Translations under genes and position numbers: made by a program
Assembly (NCBI RefSeq): GCF_015319355.1
Contig: NZ_JADILU010000011.1
Location: forward strand, 1-64,000
Direction: 5' to 3'
Origin: Psychroserpens luteus
GTDB lineage: Bacteria; Bacteroidota; Bacteroidia; Flavobacteriales; Flavobacteriaceae
DNA: 64,000 nt
Notes under the pieces: generated by a model
Database searches by the model: none
What the model was told of the DNA's origin: nothing
Seen by the model: only the letters and a program-made list of their open reading frames with translations
Part shown: positions 48,158 to 57,138 of the stretch, in pieces
Layout: every line of letters begins with the position of its first letter
Numbering within the stretch: position 1 is the stretch's first letter

Positions 48158-48272
48158 TGTAAGTGATTATGATGATCTTAGAAGAGGAGTGATTACCTCG
48201 CATAAAGGAATAACATTTACATTTGGTTGGTTAGTTAATAAAAACGCATCTCTTTCTTGAGATGCGTTTTTT
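48158..48272 (+). ncRNA. Candidate sigma-54-dependent small RNA
   Basis: The region between the sigma-54 promoter and a strong terminator is ~115 nt with no credible ORF; the longest ATG frame, from 48171, gives only seven codons. It contains a GAGG/CCTC hairpin (48184-48199) and an unpaired stretch (48205-48235). It is transcribed divergently from the SPFH operon and antisense to nothing annotated. Role is unknown. Confidence 0.55.
48241..48272 (+). terminator. Intrinsic terminator of the small RNA
   Basis: AAAACGCATCTC and GAGATGCGTTTT form a perfect 12-bp stem with TTTCTT loop followed by T. It could also serve the minus-strand hydrolase gene poorly, but that gene runs away from it. Confidence 0.9.
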
Positions 48273-48293
48273 ATTCAAATAAATTGCTGATTT

Positions 48294-49220
48294 TTACTTT
48301 AAGATGAAGCTTGAAATCGTAGTAATCAATTCTTCGGAAATTTTACGAGACGATTCATTATAGCTTTTTGAATTGACCAATTGATCACCTTCAATAATAA
48401 AGAGGACATGGTTCATTTTCTCGATAATTTTAATTTCAGACGTTTCCGAAGCATCTTTTAATAATTGAGCTTCATCAACCGAAACCTGAAGATCACTCGT
48501 TCCATTTATAATAAGTATAGGAATATCTAATGATTTTATGACCTCTTGCGGATTGTACTGCATCCAATTCATAATAAAAGGTTGCACATCTGCTCTAAAA
48601 ACAGGAGCAAGCGGTTGAGGATAATCTGTTATTGCTTTTCCTTCTTTTAAACTTTTAAATGCTTTTTTTGTAGCATCAATAAGTGAAGGATCCATAGCAC
48701 TAATTTGTTCAGTAATTACTTCATCAATAGATTGTCCTGCACCAGCTAGTGATATAAAACCATCTGCTTTGCCTTTTGCAGCAAGCATACCAACCAAACT
48801 TCCTTGACTGTGACCTATCACATAAATTTGCGAATACTTATTTTTTTCTTTAAAATAATCTATAACAGAAATAGCATCAGTCACAAAATCATCAAACTTA
48901 ATATTAGGATCTACTTTGTTTTTAAGAATTTGCTTGACAATGCGTTTGTCATATCTAAAAGTAGCAATGCCTTTATTTGTAAGAGATTCAGCTAATTTTT
49001 TTAAGGAGTTGTTTTTCATGAAATTCTGGTTTCCGTTTCTATCGGTTGGTCCAGAACCAGCTATAATAATGGCAAGCTTAGGTTTGTCATTATCATTTGG
49101 AGTTAAAAGTGTGCCATCAATTAGTTTATTAATTTCAAGATCTTGAGTGCTATAAGTAAGATCTTGACTTTGTATGGTAAAGCAGAAACAAACTAATAAG
49201 AGACTTAAATAATATTTCAT
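48294..49220 (-). CDS. Secreted alpha/beta hydrolase (serine esterase)
   Basis: The protein has 308 residues when started at 49220, where MKYYLSLLLVCFCFTIQSQ forms a clean signal peptide. The frame extends upstream to 49322 but that part has no signal-like features. The fold shows the oxyanion region IIAGSGPTDRNGN, the nucleophile elbow GHSQGS, an Asp in INGTSDLQV and the final His in MNHVLF. It should be a periplasmic or secreted esterase/peptidase-like enzyme. The substrate is unknown. Confidence 0.87.
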   Translation of the reverse strand: MKYYLSLLLVCFCFTIQSQDLTYSTQDLEINKLIDGTLLTPNDNDKPKLAIIIAGSGPTDRNGNQNFMKNNSLKKLAESLTNKGIATFRYDKRIVKQILKNKVDPNIKFDDFVTDAISVIDYFKEKNKYSQIYVIGHSQGSLVGMLAAKGKADGFISLAGAGQSIDEVITEQISAMDPSLIDATKKAFKSLKEGKAITDYPQPLAPVFRADVQPFIMNWMQYNPQEVIKSLDIPILIINGTSDLQVSVDEAQLLKDASETSEIKIIEKMNHVLFIIEGDQLVNSKSYNESSRKISEELITTISSFILK

Positions 49221-49685
49221 GTATTTATATTTTTTAATGTGAACATGTTGACAGTTTTTACATGTTGGTTTTAATTCTTTCTTTTTAATATGCTTTGCAA
49301 TAGATGTAACAAAGTTAAACAAATTTATAGGAGGTTTATATCAGTTTTATAACTTCATTATCTTAAAAACAGTAAATTTAAATCATGTATTTCATCGGTG
49401 AAATGCAATATTTCATCTATAAATGTTAAAATTATGTGTATTTCGTCGATTTATTGTGTATTTTGACTTGTGTATTCAAAAAGGATTATATATTTGAAAT
49501 GTACTAGAAATTTAGTTTTTAGTTCAATGGATTAATTAATTAATATTTGCATGTGATACGAATTAGAGACCCTAAATCTACCACATATAAAAAGCAAATT
49601 AAGGAAAACCAAGGTTGAGGGACCTTGGTTTTTTCGTATGCGCTATTTTGTACTTAAGTAAGCTCAGCTAACAATAGTTTGTTAT
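49221..49685. other. 465-bp spacer with a possible small RNA
   Basis: It is AT-rich, with no ORF that looks real. The only structured part is 49555-49640. The remainder (49221-49540) shows nothing recognisable apart from repeated ATTTCATC/ATTTCGTCG-like bits near 49388-49448. Confidence 0.5.
49555..49640 (+). ncRNA. Possible small RNA or terminator region
   Basis: A near-consensus -7 box (AATATTTG, 49542-49549) is followed by ~85 nt ending in a strong hairpin, AAAACCAAGG (49605-49614) / CCTTGGTTTT (49623-49632), plus T. ATACGAA (49556-49562) can pair with TTCGTAT (49633-49639), closing the whole segment. The hairpin may instead terminate the minus-strand AlkB-like gene, whose stop is 46 bp away. 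Confidence 0.35.
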
Positions 49686-50288
49686 TTATAGTAGTGTTCT
49701 AAAGGTTAAGTTTATTCGTTCTCCAATATCCTTTTTTGTCTTTGCAATTTGATGTAGCCAGTAATGTTGCATTTCTCCTCGCATAACTAATAAACTCCCA
49801 TGATTAAGATTTATTTTATGTCGCTCGTCTTTTATATCACGATGTTTAAAATGAAATGGTCTTGTAGCTCCTAAACTCAAAGATGCAATCACAGGATTTT
49901 TTCCTAATTCTGTCTCATTATCTGCATGCCAACAGTTACTATCGTTTCCGTTGCGATATAAATTTAGTAAGACTGATGTGAATTTATGATTACTTTCTTG
50001 TTCTAAATCTAATTTGATTTGTTGCAATTCCGAAGTAAAAATAGATGGTTGCATCGTAATATTAGAATAACTGTAAGGCTTACTATTATTGGCATATAAA
50101 GCTGTGAGTCTTGGTTGTTTGTAAGTTTTTCCATAGATGGTAATATCATCTTGTTGCCAGTCTATAGTCTTTTTTAAAATGTCAAAATAATAATCTGCTT
50201 TTGCACCATCGTAAAAGTTTTCTATGTAGATTAATTCAGCATTTGGCAGATTAAAATGCCTTTTTTCTTCGGAAAATAAGTCCATCAC
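49686..50288 (-). CDS. AlkB-like 2-oxoglutarate/Fe(II) dioxygenase
   Basis: The protein has 200 residues; the second ATG at 50285 is equally possible. The facial triad is visible in WHADNE (HxD) and the distal His in MQHYWLHQI. The 2OG-binding Arg is in RINLTFR, typical of AlkB/ALKBH2-3-like proteins, together with GNDSNCWHADNE and PRLTALYA. It should remove alkyl groups from nucleic acid bases. No ada or SOS genes are near. Confidence 0.9.
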   Translation of the reverse strand: MMDLFSEEKRHFNLPNAELIYIENFYDGAKADYYFDILKKTIDWQQDDITIYGKTYKQPRLTALYANNSKPYSYSNITMQPSIFTSELQQIKLDLEQESNHKFTSVLLNLYRNGNDSNCWHADNETELGKNPVIASLSLGATRPFHFKHRDIKDERHKINLNHGSLLVMRGEMQHYWLHQIAKTKKDIGERINLTFRTLL

Positions 50289-50376
50289 TTAATTTTTATC
50301 TAATTTAGTGTTTGGTTGCAAAAAGAAATAAATTTAATATATTATGTTTACGACCAGCCACTAAAGTAGCTATATC

Positions 50377-51060
50377 ATGAAGATTCACAAAACATTAATT
50401 TTATTATGTGCCTTAGTGGCTTTTGGATTTACATTTCAGCAGAAAAAAGAGCTTCCCGAAGGTTTTGTTTACGTCAAAGACATCATTCCAGATTTGAATG
50501 TGCAGTTACGTTATTATTCAACTCACAATTTTGTAGGTGACACCATCACAGGTTATAAAGCCAATAAATTGATTTTGACTAAACAATCTGCAGAAGCCTT
50601 AAAAAAAGTTCAAGCCGAATTGCAGGAACAAAATTTATGTTTGATGGTTTATGATGGCTATCGTCCGCAACGTGCAGTTAATCATTTTTCGCGATGGGCA
50701 AAAGATTTAAATGACACTTTACAAAAGCAAGAATTTTATCCAAAAGTCAATAAACGTCACTTGTTTAGAGACGGTTATATTGCATCTCGTTCTGGTCACA
50801 GTCGTGGGAGCACGCTAGATTTAACTATTATTGATGGAAATACTAGCGAGCCATTAGATATGGGAAGTCCTTATGATTTCTTCGGAAAAGAATCGTGGGT
50901 AGACCATCCAGACCTTACCAAAACACAATTAGCAAATAGGCAATTATTACAAAAAGTAATGCTCAAACACAACTTTAGAAACTACCCAAAAGAGTGGTGG
51001 CATTTCACGTTGCGTTGGGAACCTTTTCCTAAAACGTTTTTTGATTTTGAGGTAGAATAA
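50377..51060 (+). CDS. D-alanyl-D-alanine dipeptidase, VanX/DdpX family
   Basis: The protein has 227 residues with an N-terminal signal-like segment (MKIHKTLILLCALVAFGFTF). The active-site pattern includes MVYDGYRPQRAV, SGHSRGSTLDLT (Zn2+ His and Asp, about 138-149) and EWWHFTLR (catalytic Glu and Zn2+ His), as in M15D peptidases. No vanHA genes are adjacent, so it is more likely for peptidoglycan dipeptide recycling than glycopeptide resistance. Confidence 0.9.
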   Translation: MKIHKTLILLCALVAFGFTFQQKKELPEGFVYVKDIIPDLNVQLRYYSTHNFVGDTITGYKANKLILTKQSAEALKKVQAELQEQNLCLMVYDGYRPQRAVNHFSRWAKDLNDTLQKQEFYPKVNKRHLFRDGYIASRSGHSRGSTLDLTIIDGNTSEPLDMGSPYDFFGKESWVDHPDLTKTQLANRQLLQKVMLKHNFRNYPKEWWHFTLRWEPFPKTFFDFEVE

Positions 51061-51239
51061 TTGTCTTGATCTATCATTGTAGAGATAGTTGGAATCAATA
51101 ATTATGTGGATTCCTGATTTCTCAAGAATGACAATGGTATTTTAAAAGTAAAATCTTAATTGTTTGAGGCAAAATTAATTGCATGTCAGATATATTTATA
51201 ATTAACAGTTTCTCATTTTTGTAAAATATAAATCTATAA
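51061..51239. repeat. Spacer with a degenerate REP-like palindrome
   Basis: TGGATTCCTGATTTCTCAAG with the following AATGACAATGG (51107-51137) is a decayed version of the common hairpin repeat GGATTCCTGCTTTCGCAGGAATGACA. Nothing else is recognised in the spacer. Confidence 0.5.
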
Positions 51240-52040
51240 ATGAAAAAAATACTACAAATAGGCAATGGAGTTGCATTAATAGCAACTATTATCATGAATT
51301 ATCTTTCTAACACAGGATTAATGAATGACACAACTATTGGAGAAATTTCTGGCGGATTGAGAACATTATTCACTCCAGCTGCTTACGCATTTTCCATTTG
51401 GGGAATTATTTATCTCATGCTTTTAAGTTTTGCTATTTATCAAGGTAGAAGTTTATTTGTAAAAGTGCGATATGATGATTTTGTGTTGCGAGTAGGTTGG
51501 TGGTTCATGTTATCATGTATAGCTAATAGTTTTTGGGTAGTAAGTTGGATTTACGGTTACACAGGATTATCTTGTTTTTTCATATTCTTACTCTTGTTCT
51601 CGCTTTTAAAAATTGTTTGGAATAACCGTATGGAATTATGGGATGCACCAATCTCTGTAATCGCATTTTTGTGGTGGCCATTCGTTATTTATAGCGGTTG
51701 GGTAACGGTTGCAAGTATTGTAAATGTAGCTGCTTATTTAGTGAAAATCAATTGGGATGGTTTTGGGATTTCTCCAGTAATCTGGACACTTATCATGATT
51801 GTCATCGCAACACTCATAAATATTATTATCACTTGGAAACGTAATATGCGCGAATTTGCACTCGTTGGTGCTTGGGCTTTAATCGCAATTGGTGTCGCTA
51901 ATTTTTCTTCGGAAATTTTAATTGCTTACACTGCTTTTGCTGCTGCAGGAATTTTAATTATTAGCAGTGGGATTCATAGCTCTAAAAATAAAGATACGAA
52001 TCCCTTTACTAAGTTTTTAGAGTTTAAAAAAGGGAAATAA
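51240..52040 (+). CDS. TspO/MBR-like membrane protein
   Basis: The 266-residue protein has about seven membrane helices. LFTPAAYAFSIWGIIYLML, many tryptophans (GWWFMLSCIANSFWVVSW, LWDAPISVIAFLWWPFVIYSGW) and the WDGFGISPVIWTLIMI segment resemble the TspO family, which bind porphyrin-like ligands. It is about 100 residues longer than typical five-helix TspO. Ligand and role are not known. Confidence 0.75.
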   Translation: MKKILQIGNGVALIATIIMNYLSNTGLMNDTTIGEISGGLRTLFTPAAYAFSIWGIIYLMLLSFAIYQGRSLFVKVRYDDFVLRVGWWFMLSCIANSFWVVSWIYGYTGLSCFFIFLLLFSLLKIVWNNRMELWDAPISVIAFLWWPFVIYSGWVTVASIVNVAAYLVKINWDGFGISPVIWTLIMIVIATLINIIITWKRNMREFALVGAWALIAIGVANFSSEILIAYTAFAAAGILIISSGIHSSKNKDTNPFTKFLEFKKGK

Positions 52041-52158
52041 ATTTTGCGTTTAGAAGGATGTTTTGCTTAATATTAGAACAAAGACAACTCTTTATTATTT
52101 CCTTTTCATAGCTGAATGTGTTATTCAACAGTTTATAAACTCTAATTTATTTAAGTTT

Positions 52159-52872
52159 TTAAGGATTAGTAGACCATAGTGATCCGCTAGCCATCATTGC
52201 ACGTCTAGGTAATTGTAAGCCTGCAATAATAAATTGAGCAAAATCCTCAGGTTGCAATACCGTTTCTGTATTACCATCTGTAATTCCTAAATCTAAAGAC
52301 ATATCAGTCGCAATTGTACTTGGTGTTAAAGTATTGACTCTAATATTGTTTTTACGAACTTCTTTCATTAAGGATTGTGATAATCCTATAACAGCAAATT
52401 TTGAAGCAGAATAAGCAGAAGTCGTAGCATTTCCACTTAAACCTGCAGTAGAAGAAATATTAATAATATCACCTTCATTTTTATCAATCATGCAAGGAAG
52501 TACTTCTTTAGTTACATAATACATTCCCAAAACGTTAGTTTTAATAATGTTTTCCCATAACGCAGGCTCCATTTCATTTAAAGTTCCAAAAGCAGCGATA
52601 CCTGCATTGTTTACTAAAATATCTACGGTGCCTAAATTTGAAATTATATTTTTAATTCCAGTTTTAACCTCTTCATAATTTCCAACATCAAACACTTCAT
52701 AAAAAGCATTTACACCCAATGCCTTTAGCTCTGCAACTGTTTCATTTAATTTGACTTCATTTCTACCAGTAATAGCAACATCAATTCCTAATTTAGCAAA
52801 TGCTAATGCGGTCGCTTTTCCTAATCCTTTGCTTCCACCAGTAATGATGGCTTTTTTGTTTTTTAATTCCAT
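52159..52872 (-). CDS. Short-chain dehydrogenase/reductase
   Basis: The protein has 237 residues. The NAD(P)-binding motif is GGSKGLGKA (12-20). NNAGIAAFG supplies the structural motif. The catalytic Ser is in NISSTAGLSG, and YSASK provides Tyr and Lys. It resembles 3-ketoacyl-ACP reductase-type SDRs. It is the last gene of the TetR-linked operon (25-bp gap from the peroxiredoxin). Substrate unknown. Confidence 0.9.
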   Translation of the reverse strand: MELKNKKAIITGGSKGLGKATALAFAKLGIDVAITGRNEVKLNETVAELKALGVNAFYEVFDVGNYEEVKTGIKNIISNLGTVDILVNNAGIAAFGTLNEMEPALWENIIKTNVLGMYYVTKEVLPCMIDKNEGDIINISSTAGLSGNATTSAYSASKFAVIGLSQSLMKEVRKNNIRVNTLTPSTIATDMSLDLGITDGNTETVLQPEDFAQFIIAGLQLPRRAMMASGSLWSTNP

Positions 52873-52897
52873 TGAATTCGATTTTTATATATAAATT

Positions 52898-53563
52898 TTA
52901 TTTCAGTTTTTCTAAAGCTTCAATAATTTCAGAAGATTCTGCTCTTTCTCTATAATCTGCATCTAAAAACGCATATTGAATGATACCATTTTTGTCAATA
53001 ATATAAGTTGCAGCCAAAGGTAACTCATTGCTATCATCTCCATTTTTTTCATTTAAACCAAATCCATTTTGGTAAATGGATGCAACATCATCTGTTAGTT
53101 TAAATACAACACCATATTCTTTTCCAATAGTATTACCTGCATCACTTAAAACTATAAACTCTAAATTGTTTTTTTCTGAAGTACTTAAAGAGTTATCTGG
53201 TAACTCAGGTGTTAATGCGATAAGCGTTGCACCTGCTTTTTGAAATTCGGGTAATTTTTCTTGTAAATAGTGTAATGTTATATTGCAATAAGGACACCAT
53301 CCACCTCTGTACCACGTTAAAACTACGGGTCCGTTTTCTAGTTCGTCATATAAAGAAATAGATTTGTTTAGTGCGTTATTTAATGTGAAATTGGGTGCTT
53401 TATCACCTAAGTTTAATGCTTTTTCAAGTACACCAGAATGAGCGATACTTGAGATACCGTCTGCATAAATTTGATTTTTTTCTTCAGTAAATTTTTCAGC
53501 ACCTTCTTTACGTTTTACGTCTAATAATGCATCTAATTCCCCTTTATTTTTATTTGTTGCCAT
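52898..53563 (-). CDS. AhpC/TSA peroxiredoxin-like protein
   Basis: The 221-residue protein begins with a helical leader of about 45 residues, then the thioredoxin fold GDKAPNFTLNNALNKSISLY. The active-site segment WYRGGWCPYCNITLHYLQ has two cysteines in CPYC spacing, as in the PRX-like subfamily, not the PxxxTxxC form of classical AhpC. It probably reduces peroxides or disulfides. It lies in the TetR-linked operon. A CTAAACG half-operator occurs in the spacer at 53604-53610. Confidence 0.88.
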   Translation of the reverse strand: MATNKNKGELDALLDVKRKEGAEKFTEEKNQIYADGISSIAHSGVLEKALNLGDKAPNFTLNNALNKSISLYDELENGPVVLTWYRGGWCPYCNITLHYLQEKLPEFQKAGATLIALTPELPDNSLSTSEKNNLEFIVLSDAGNTIGKEYGVVFKLTDDVASIYQNGFGLNEKNGDDSNELPLAATYIIDKNGIIQYAFLDADYRERAESSEIIEALEKLK

Positions 53564-53622
53564 ATTTTGATTTTCGTGTAATTTTATTCAAAAACCGTAA
53601 GTACTAAACGGATTTCTTTTTT

Positions 53623-54381
53623 TTAATGTATCAGAATTTCTCTCATCTTTTTGGACTCTCTTATCAACGCACTTGCAAGTACAGTTGTAGCATCAATAAT
53701 TAAACTGTCTTCTATTTTTTCATATTGTATGGCTAACGGAATTTCTGTACAACCTAAAATTACAGCTTGAGCACCTTTTCTTGATAAGTAAGTTGCTGCC
53801 ATACTTAGGTTTTCTTTAGCTTTCTCGTTCACTGGATTAGAAAAAGCTTTAATCCCATAACTAGTATCGTAAATGGAAGGATGCACAAATAAATCTTGGA
53901 TGTCTTCTGATGGTTGTATCACTTCAATATTATATTTAGCCAATACTACTGGATATACTTTTGCTAAAATGGTACCTGTAGTTCCTAAAACACCCACTTT
54001 TGTGATTTCTAGATACTTGGTTGAAATATGTAAACCAACTTCTTCAATGAGATTAATTAACACACAAGACTCTGGTATACTCTTTTCAATAAAGCTTAAA
54101 ATAGGTCTTGCGTGTGCTGTATTACATGGAATAGCAATTACTCTAGAGCCACTAGCAATTAATGATGCTATAATTTCTGAAATAGCAATACCTGGATTAA
54201 TATCCGTTTCACCTAAAAGATATTTAGTACGATCTATAATTTTATGTGGCACAGACAGCATAGACACTGGTAAATGTTCTTGGTCTGATTTTGCCTCAGT
54301 AAGGTCGTAGACCTTTTTTATTAAATCGATTCCTGCGTAGCTACCAACGCCACCCACGATACCTATCATTTTATTTTGCAT
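53623..54381 (-). CDS. Aspartate/glutamate racemase family protein
   Basis: The protein has 252 residues from the ATG at 54381; an upstream ATG at 54420 would overlap the DsbA-like gene by 11 bp. The core starts MIGIVGGVGSYAGIDLIKKV. The two catalytic cysteines lie in AIPCNTAHA and VILGCTEIPL, as expected for a two-base racemase. It may act on Asp, Glu or a related acid. Its place in a stress-type operon is unusual. Confidence 0.87.
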   Translation of the reverse strand: MQNKMIGIVGGVGSYAGIDLIKKVYDLTEAKSDQEHLPVSMLSVPHKIIDRTKYLLGETDINPGIAISEIIASLIASGSRVIAIPCNTAHARPILSFIEKSIPESCVLINLIEEVGLHISTKYLEITKVGVLGTTGTILAKVYPVVLAKYNIEVIQPSEDIQDLFVHPSIYDTSYGIKAFSNPVNEKAKENLSMAATYLSRKGAQAVILGCTEIPLAIQYEKIEDSLIIDATTVLASALIRESKKMREILIH

Positions 54382-54409
54382 TGCTATATTTTTGTTGCTA
54401 ATATCGCTT

Positions 54410-55054
54410 TTATTCGGCAACCAATTCAGAAAGTACTTGTTTAAAAGTTTCTACCGGTTGTGCACCAGTTACCGCACTTTTTCTATTAAAAACGATGGTT
54501 GGTACAGAATTAACACCTAAATTTTTCCAGTAGTTTTGTTTAGTTCTTACTTCGTTTCGTGCTTCTTCATTATCTAATCTAGCAATTCCTTCTTCAGCAT
54601 TTAAGCCAACATCTAATAATGCTTGTTTTAAAACATCTCTTTTTGAAACATCTTTACGTTCACTAAAAAATGCAGTTGTCAAACACATTTTTAGTTCGGT
54701 TTGTTTATTAAATTCTTTAGCGTACTCTAATAAAATATGAGCATCAAAAGTATTCACCATGCGCATTTCGTCAAAATAATCGAAGGTAAAGCCAAGTTCG
54801 GCACCAACTTCTGTCATATTTCGTTTTGATTCTTTCTGCTGTTCTAAAGTAGATCCATATTTTTCGGTAATATGTTCATTTACATTTTGACCTTCCGCAG
54901 GCATGTTCGGGTTTAACTCAAAAGGTTGCCATTCTATCTCTACTTGATCATTAATACCAAGTTCTGAAATTGCTTTTTCCAAACGTTTGTATCCAATGGT
55001 ACACCAAGGACACACCACATCTGAAACGATATCTATTTTAAGTTTAGTTTTCAT
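54410..55054 (-). CDS. DsbA-family oxidoreductase (FrnE-like)
   Basis: The protein has 214 residues. The thioredoxin-type motif is in DVVCPWCTIG (CPWC, about 14-17), followed by the all-helical insertion of FrnE/DsbA-like cytosolic proteins. The C-terminal GVNSVPTIVFN carries the cis-proline. No signal peptide is present, so it acts in the cytoplasm, probably in thiol or oxidative stress. It is in the TetR-linked operon. Confidence 0.92.
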   Translation of the reverse strand: MKTKLKIDIVSDVVCPWCTIGYKRLEKAISELGINDQVEIEWQPFELNPNMPAEGQNVNEHITEKYGSTLEQQKESKRNMTEVGAELGFTFDYFDEMRMVNTFDAHILLEYAKEFNKQTELKMCLTTAFFSERKDVSKRDVLKQALLDVGLNAEEGIARLDNEEARNEVRTKQNYWKNLGVNSVPTIVFNRKSAVTGAQPVETFKQVLSELVAE

Positions 55055-55142
55055 AATATCTATTTTTAGGTTTCATTAAGCCGATTACTTTGTTACTTTA
55101 GATTAAGTACAGTTTTACAGGTATTGCCTAATGAATGGTATC

Positions 55143-55955
55143 TTATTTTTTGAAATTTTGTTCTGTTAAATTATTATTGAATTTTATGTCAGACCATTTA
55201 ACCTTTATCCATGGAGCATCAGTTACATCAGCATTCCAATTTGATTTTTTATATTTTCGTTTTGTAGGCAATAGAAGTCCTTCAATATTCTCATATTCAA
55301 GCTTCATCAAATTAGGAGTATCCATTACACCAAAATCTGCAACAGTAAATAAAAATTGATCTACCAACATTGTTTTTTTGTTGATGTACAATTGATAGAT
55401 ATCTGTAGGTTTATCATCCTTTAAATCAAAGCTTACTTTTACAATGTCATATTCGTTACCATCTATTGTTTTCTCTCCTAGGTGCTCATATTTTAAACCA
55501 TTATCTAATAATTTTTGCATCATAGTAAACCAATAAAAGTTAGTAGGTCTATTAAAATGAACTTTAGCCATTAGGTCTTCGTCTGTTAAGATTTTTCCAT
55601 TATGTTTTAGCCAAAATTCATTACCATCGTAACCTTGTTCTATAGGTCCTTCAAGTTGAGACAATGTTCTTTCATGCTTCTTGTAAGCACCATAAGATAG
55701 CTCTCCATTAAATATGTATTTTTCTGTAACGAGGTCTGTTTTACCATCAGGTGTTTGATAGGTGTATGTATAAATGACATTCTTTTTTTCAAGGAGTTTA
55801 TTATAATTTCCCGTTTTCTGTGTCATATTGTAAACCAATTCATGACCTTTATTTTTAAAATCTTGAACAGTTTGTGTTTTCGAACTTACTTTGTCATTAT
55901 TACCACATGACATTAATAATAAGCTTAGTATTACTGTGAAAATATTAATTTTCAT
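55143..55955 (-). CDS. DUF6503 family lipoprotein
   Basis: The 270-residue protein has a lipoprotein signal MKINIFTVILSLLLMSC (Cys17). The body is a LolA-like beta half-barrel with VIYTYTYQTPDGKTDLVTEKY, YDGNEFWLKHNGK and EYDIVKVSFDLKD. This matches the flavobacterial DUF6503 family. A lipid- or hydrophobe-binding role is plausible from the fold but inferred. It follows the HAD gene by 15 bp. Confidence 0.75.
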   Translation of the reverse strand: MKINIFTVILSLLLMSCGNNDKVSSKTQTVQDFKNKGHELVYNMTQKTGNYNKLLEKKNVIYTYTYQTPDGKTDLVTEKYIFNGELSYGAYKKHERTLSQLEGPIEQGYDGNEFWLKHNGKILTDEDLMAKVHFNRPTNFYWFTMMQKLLDNGLKYEHLGEKTIDGNEYDIVKVSFDLKDDKPTDIYQLYINKKTMLVDQFLFTVADFGVMDTPNLMKLEYENIEGLLLPTKRKYKKSNWNADVTDAPWIKVKWSDIKFNNNLTEQNFKK

Positions 55956-55970
55956 ACGTTTTATAATGTT

Positions 55971-56660
55971 TTATTTATAGGTTGTGAGAATGTTTGCTAT
56001 TGCTTTTAAATCAGATTCTTCAATTTCAGTTTTGGGAGCTAAGGGGAAAATTTGTTGTCCAGGTCTACTAACAAAAGCAGCTCTCCAGCCAGCCCAAAGT
56101 GCTCCGGCAACATCCCAACCATGTGCTGCAATAAGCATACACTCTTCGGGTTTTACGTTTAACTTGTTTGCTGCCCAATTGTAGGTGTCTGTAAAAGGTT
56201 TGAATTTACCAACATCTTCAATACTTAATCTTTCGTCAAAATACTCGGTTAAACCAGCGCTTTCGAACTGCTTTTTAACCCCTTCATTAGATGAGTTTGT
56301 TAAAGAAACTAATGTGAAGCCAGCTTGCTTTAATTGTGTTAACGCTTCTTTTACTTCAGGATGCGCAGGCAAACCACGTAAACCAGAAAGAATCACTTTG
56401 CGAGCTTCTTCTTCAGAAATTATAATATTGTTATTCGCAGCGACCATTTGTAAAGCTGCAGCACCAATATGCCCAAAAGGTTCATAGCGACCGCTTGCCG
56501 AAACCACTAAAGAATATTGTAACATGGTTGTAAACCATAATGGTAATAAGTCTTGGTTTCCGCCTAAAGCGTCGCCAACTTGTTGTTTCATTTTAGTAAG
56601 ATCTAAAAGCGTTTCATTAACGTCAAAAAATAATACTTTAGGTCTGATTTTTGTGTCCAT
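55971..56660 (-). CDS. Haloacid dehalogenase, type II
   Basis: The 229-residue HAD-superfamily protein has the nucleophile Asp in FFDVNETLLDL (Asp14), Ser/Thr of motif II in LVSLTNSS, and Lys in EDVGKFKPFTDTY. A C-terminal ...AAHGWDVAGALWAGWRAAFVSRPGQ provides motif III. These are hallmarks of (S)-2-haloacid dehalogenases. It may hydrolyse halo- or other 2-substituted acids. It is in the TetR-linked operon next to EthD-like and AhpD-like genes. Confidence 0.9.
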   Translation of the reverse strand: MDTKIRPKVLFFDVNETLLDLTKMKQQVGDALGGNQDLLPLWFTTMLQYSLVVSASGRYEPFGHIGAAALQMVAANNNIIISEEEARKVILSGLRGLPAHPEVKEALTQLKQAGFTLVSLTNSSNEGVKKQFESAGLTEYFDERLSIEDVGKFKPFTDTYNWAANKLNVKPEECMLIAAHGWDVAGALWAGWRAAFVSRPGQQIFPLAPKTEIEESDLKAIANILTTYK

Positions 56661-56751
56661 TTGATTGCGATTTTTTATATAAAAATATATTTAAAAATAC
56701 TAAAACTATATATCCAATAGGCATTACAGGTGGCTTAAATTTCATTGGTAA

Positions 56752-57060
56752 TTATAAAACTTCACTAATTTGAACTTGTGGTTGTGCGTTAGTGAAATTT
56801 GGAAGATCAGCTAAGATAGCTTCAGAGTTTACTCCAAAGGATTGTTGGAACGTTGCCATAGACTCAAACACTAAATTCGCAATGACTACAAAAGGAGCAG
56901 GTTGCTCTGGAGTGGCTCCAATAATCCCAAAATTAATATCTGAAGATACGATTGCATCACCCAACAAATCGGCAAGTAATTGACTGTGTTGCTTTGTGTA
57001 ATAGTCTTTATCAAATTTTAGACCTTCACTGTTTGGATATAGTACTGTTATTTTAATCAT
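56752..57060 (-). CDS. EthD-type dimeric alpha-beta barrel protein
   Basis: The 102-residue protein starts MIKITVLYPNSEGLKFDKDYY then TKQHSQLLADLLGD, the ferredoxin-like EthD pattern. These proteins act as small monooxygenase-like or accessory enzymes in degradation of ethers and aromatics; the reaction here is unknown. A palindrome at 57079-57107 lies in the spacer upstream. Confidence 0.85.
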   Translation of the reverse strand: MIKITVLYPNSEGLKFDKDYYTKQHSQLLADLLGDAIVSSDINFGIIGATPEQPAPFVVIANLVFESMATFQQSFGVNSEAILADLPNFTNAQPQVQISEVL

Positions 57061-57078
57061 ATTGTTTTATTTATTAAT

Positions 57079-57107
57079 AAACCTTCCTCACAAAAGGAGG
57101 AAGGTTT
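57079..57107. repeat. Palindrome in the AhpD-EthD spacer
   Basis: AAACCTTCCT and AGGAAGGTTT form a hairpin with a short loop. It resembles the dispersed palindromes at 44395-44565 and may attenuate transcription after the first gene of the operon. Confidence 0.5.
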
Positions 57108-57138
57108 AAAGCTATTAATCAGGGTGTGGTCATAGGAA

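Noticed and set aside
50377-51060. Glycopeptide resistance (vanX)
   Set aside because: The enzyme family matches, but no vanH, vanA or vanRS genes are near, and such dipeptidases are common in Gram-negative bacteria for recycling.
53873-54310. 145-codon plus-strand ORF
   Set aside because: It is antisense to the Asp/Glu racemase gene, which has both catalytic cysteine motifs.
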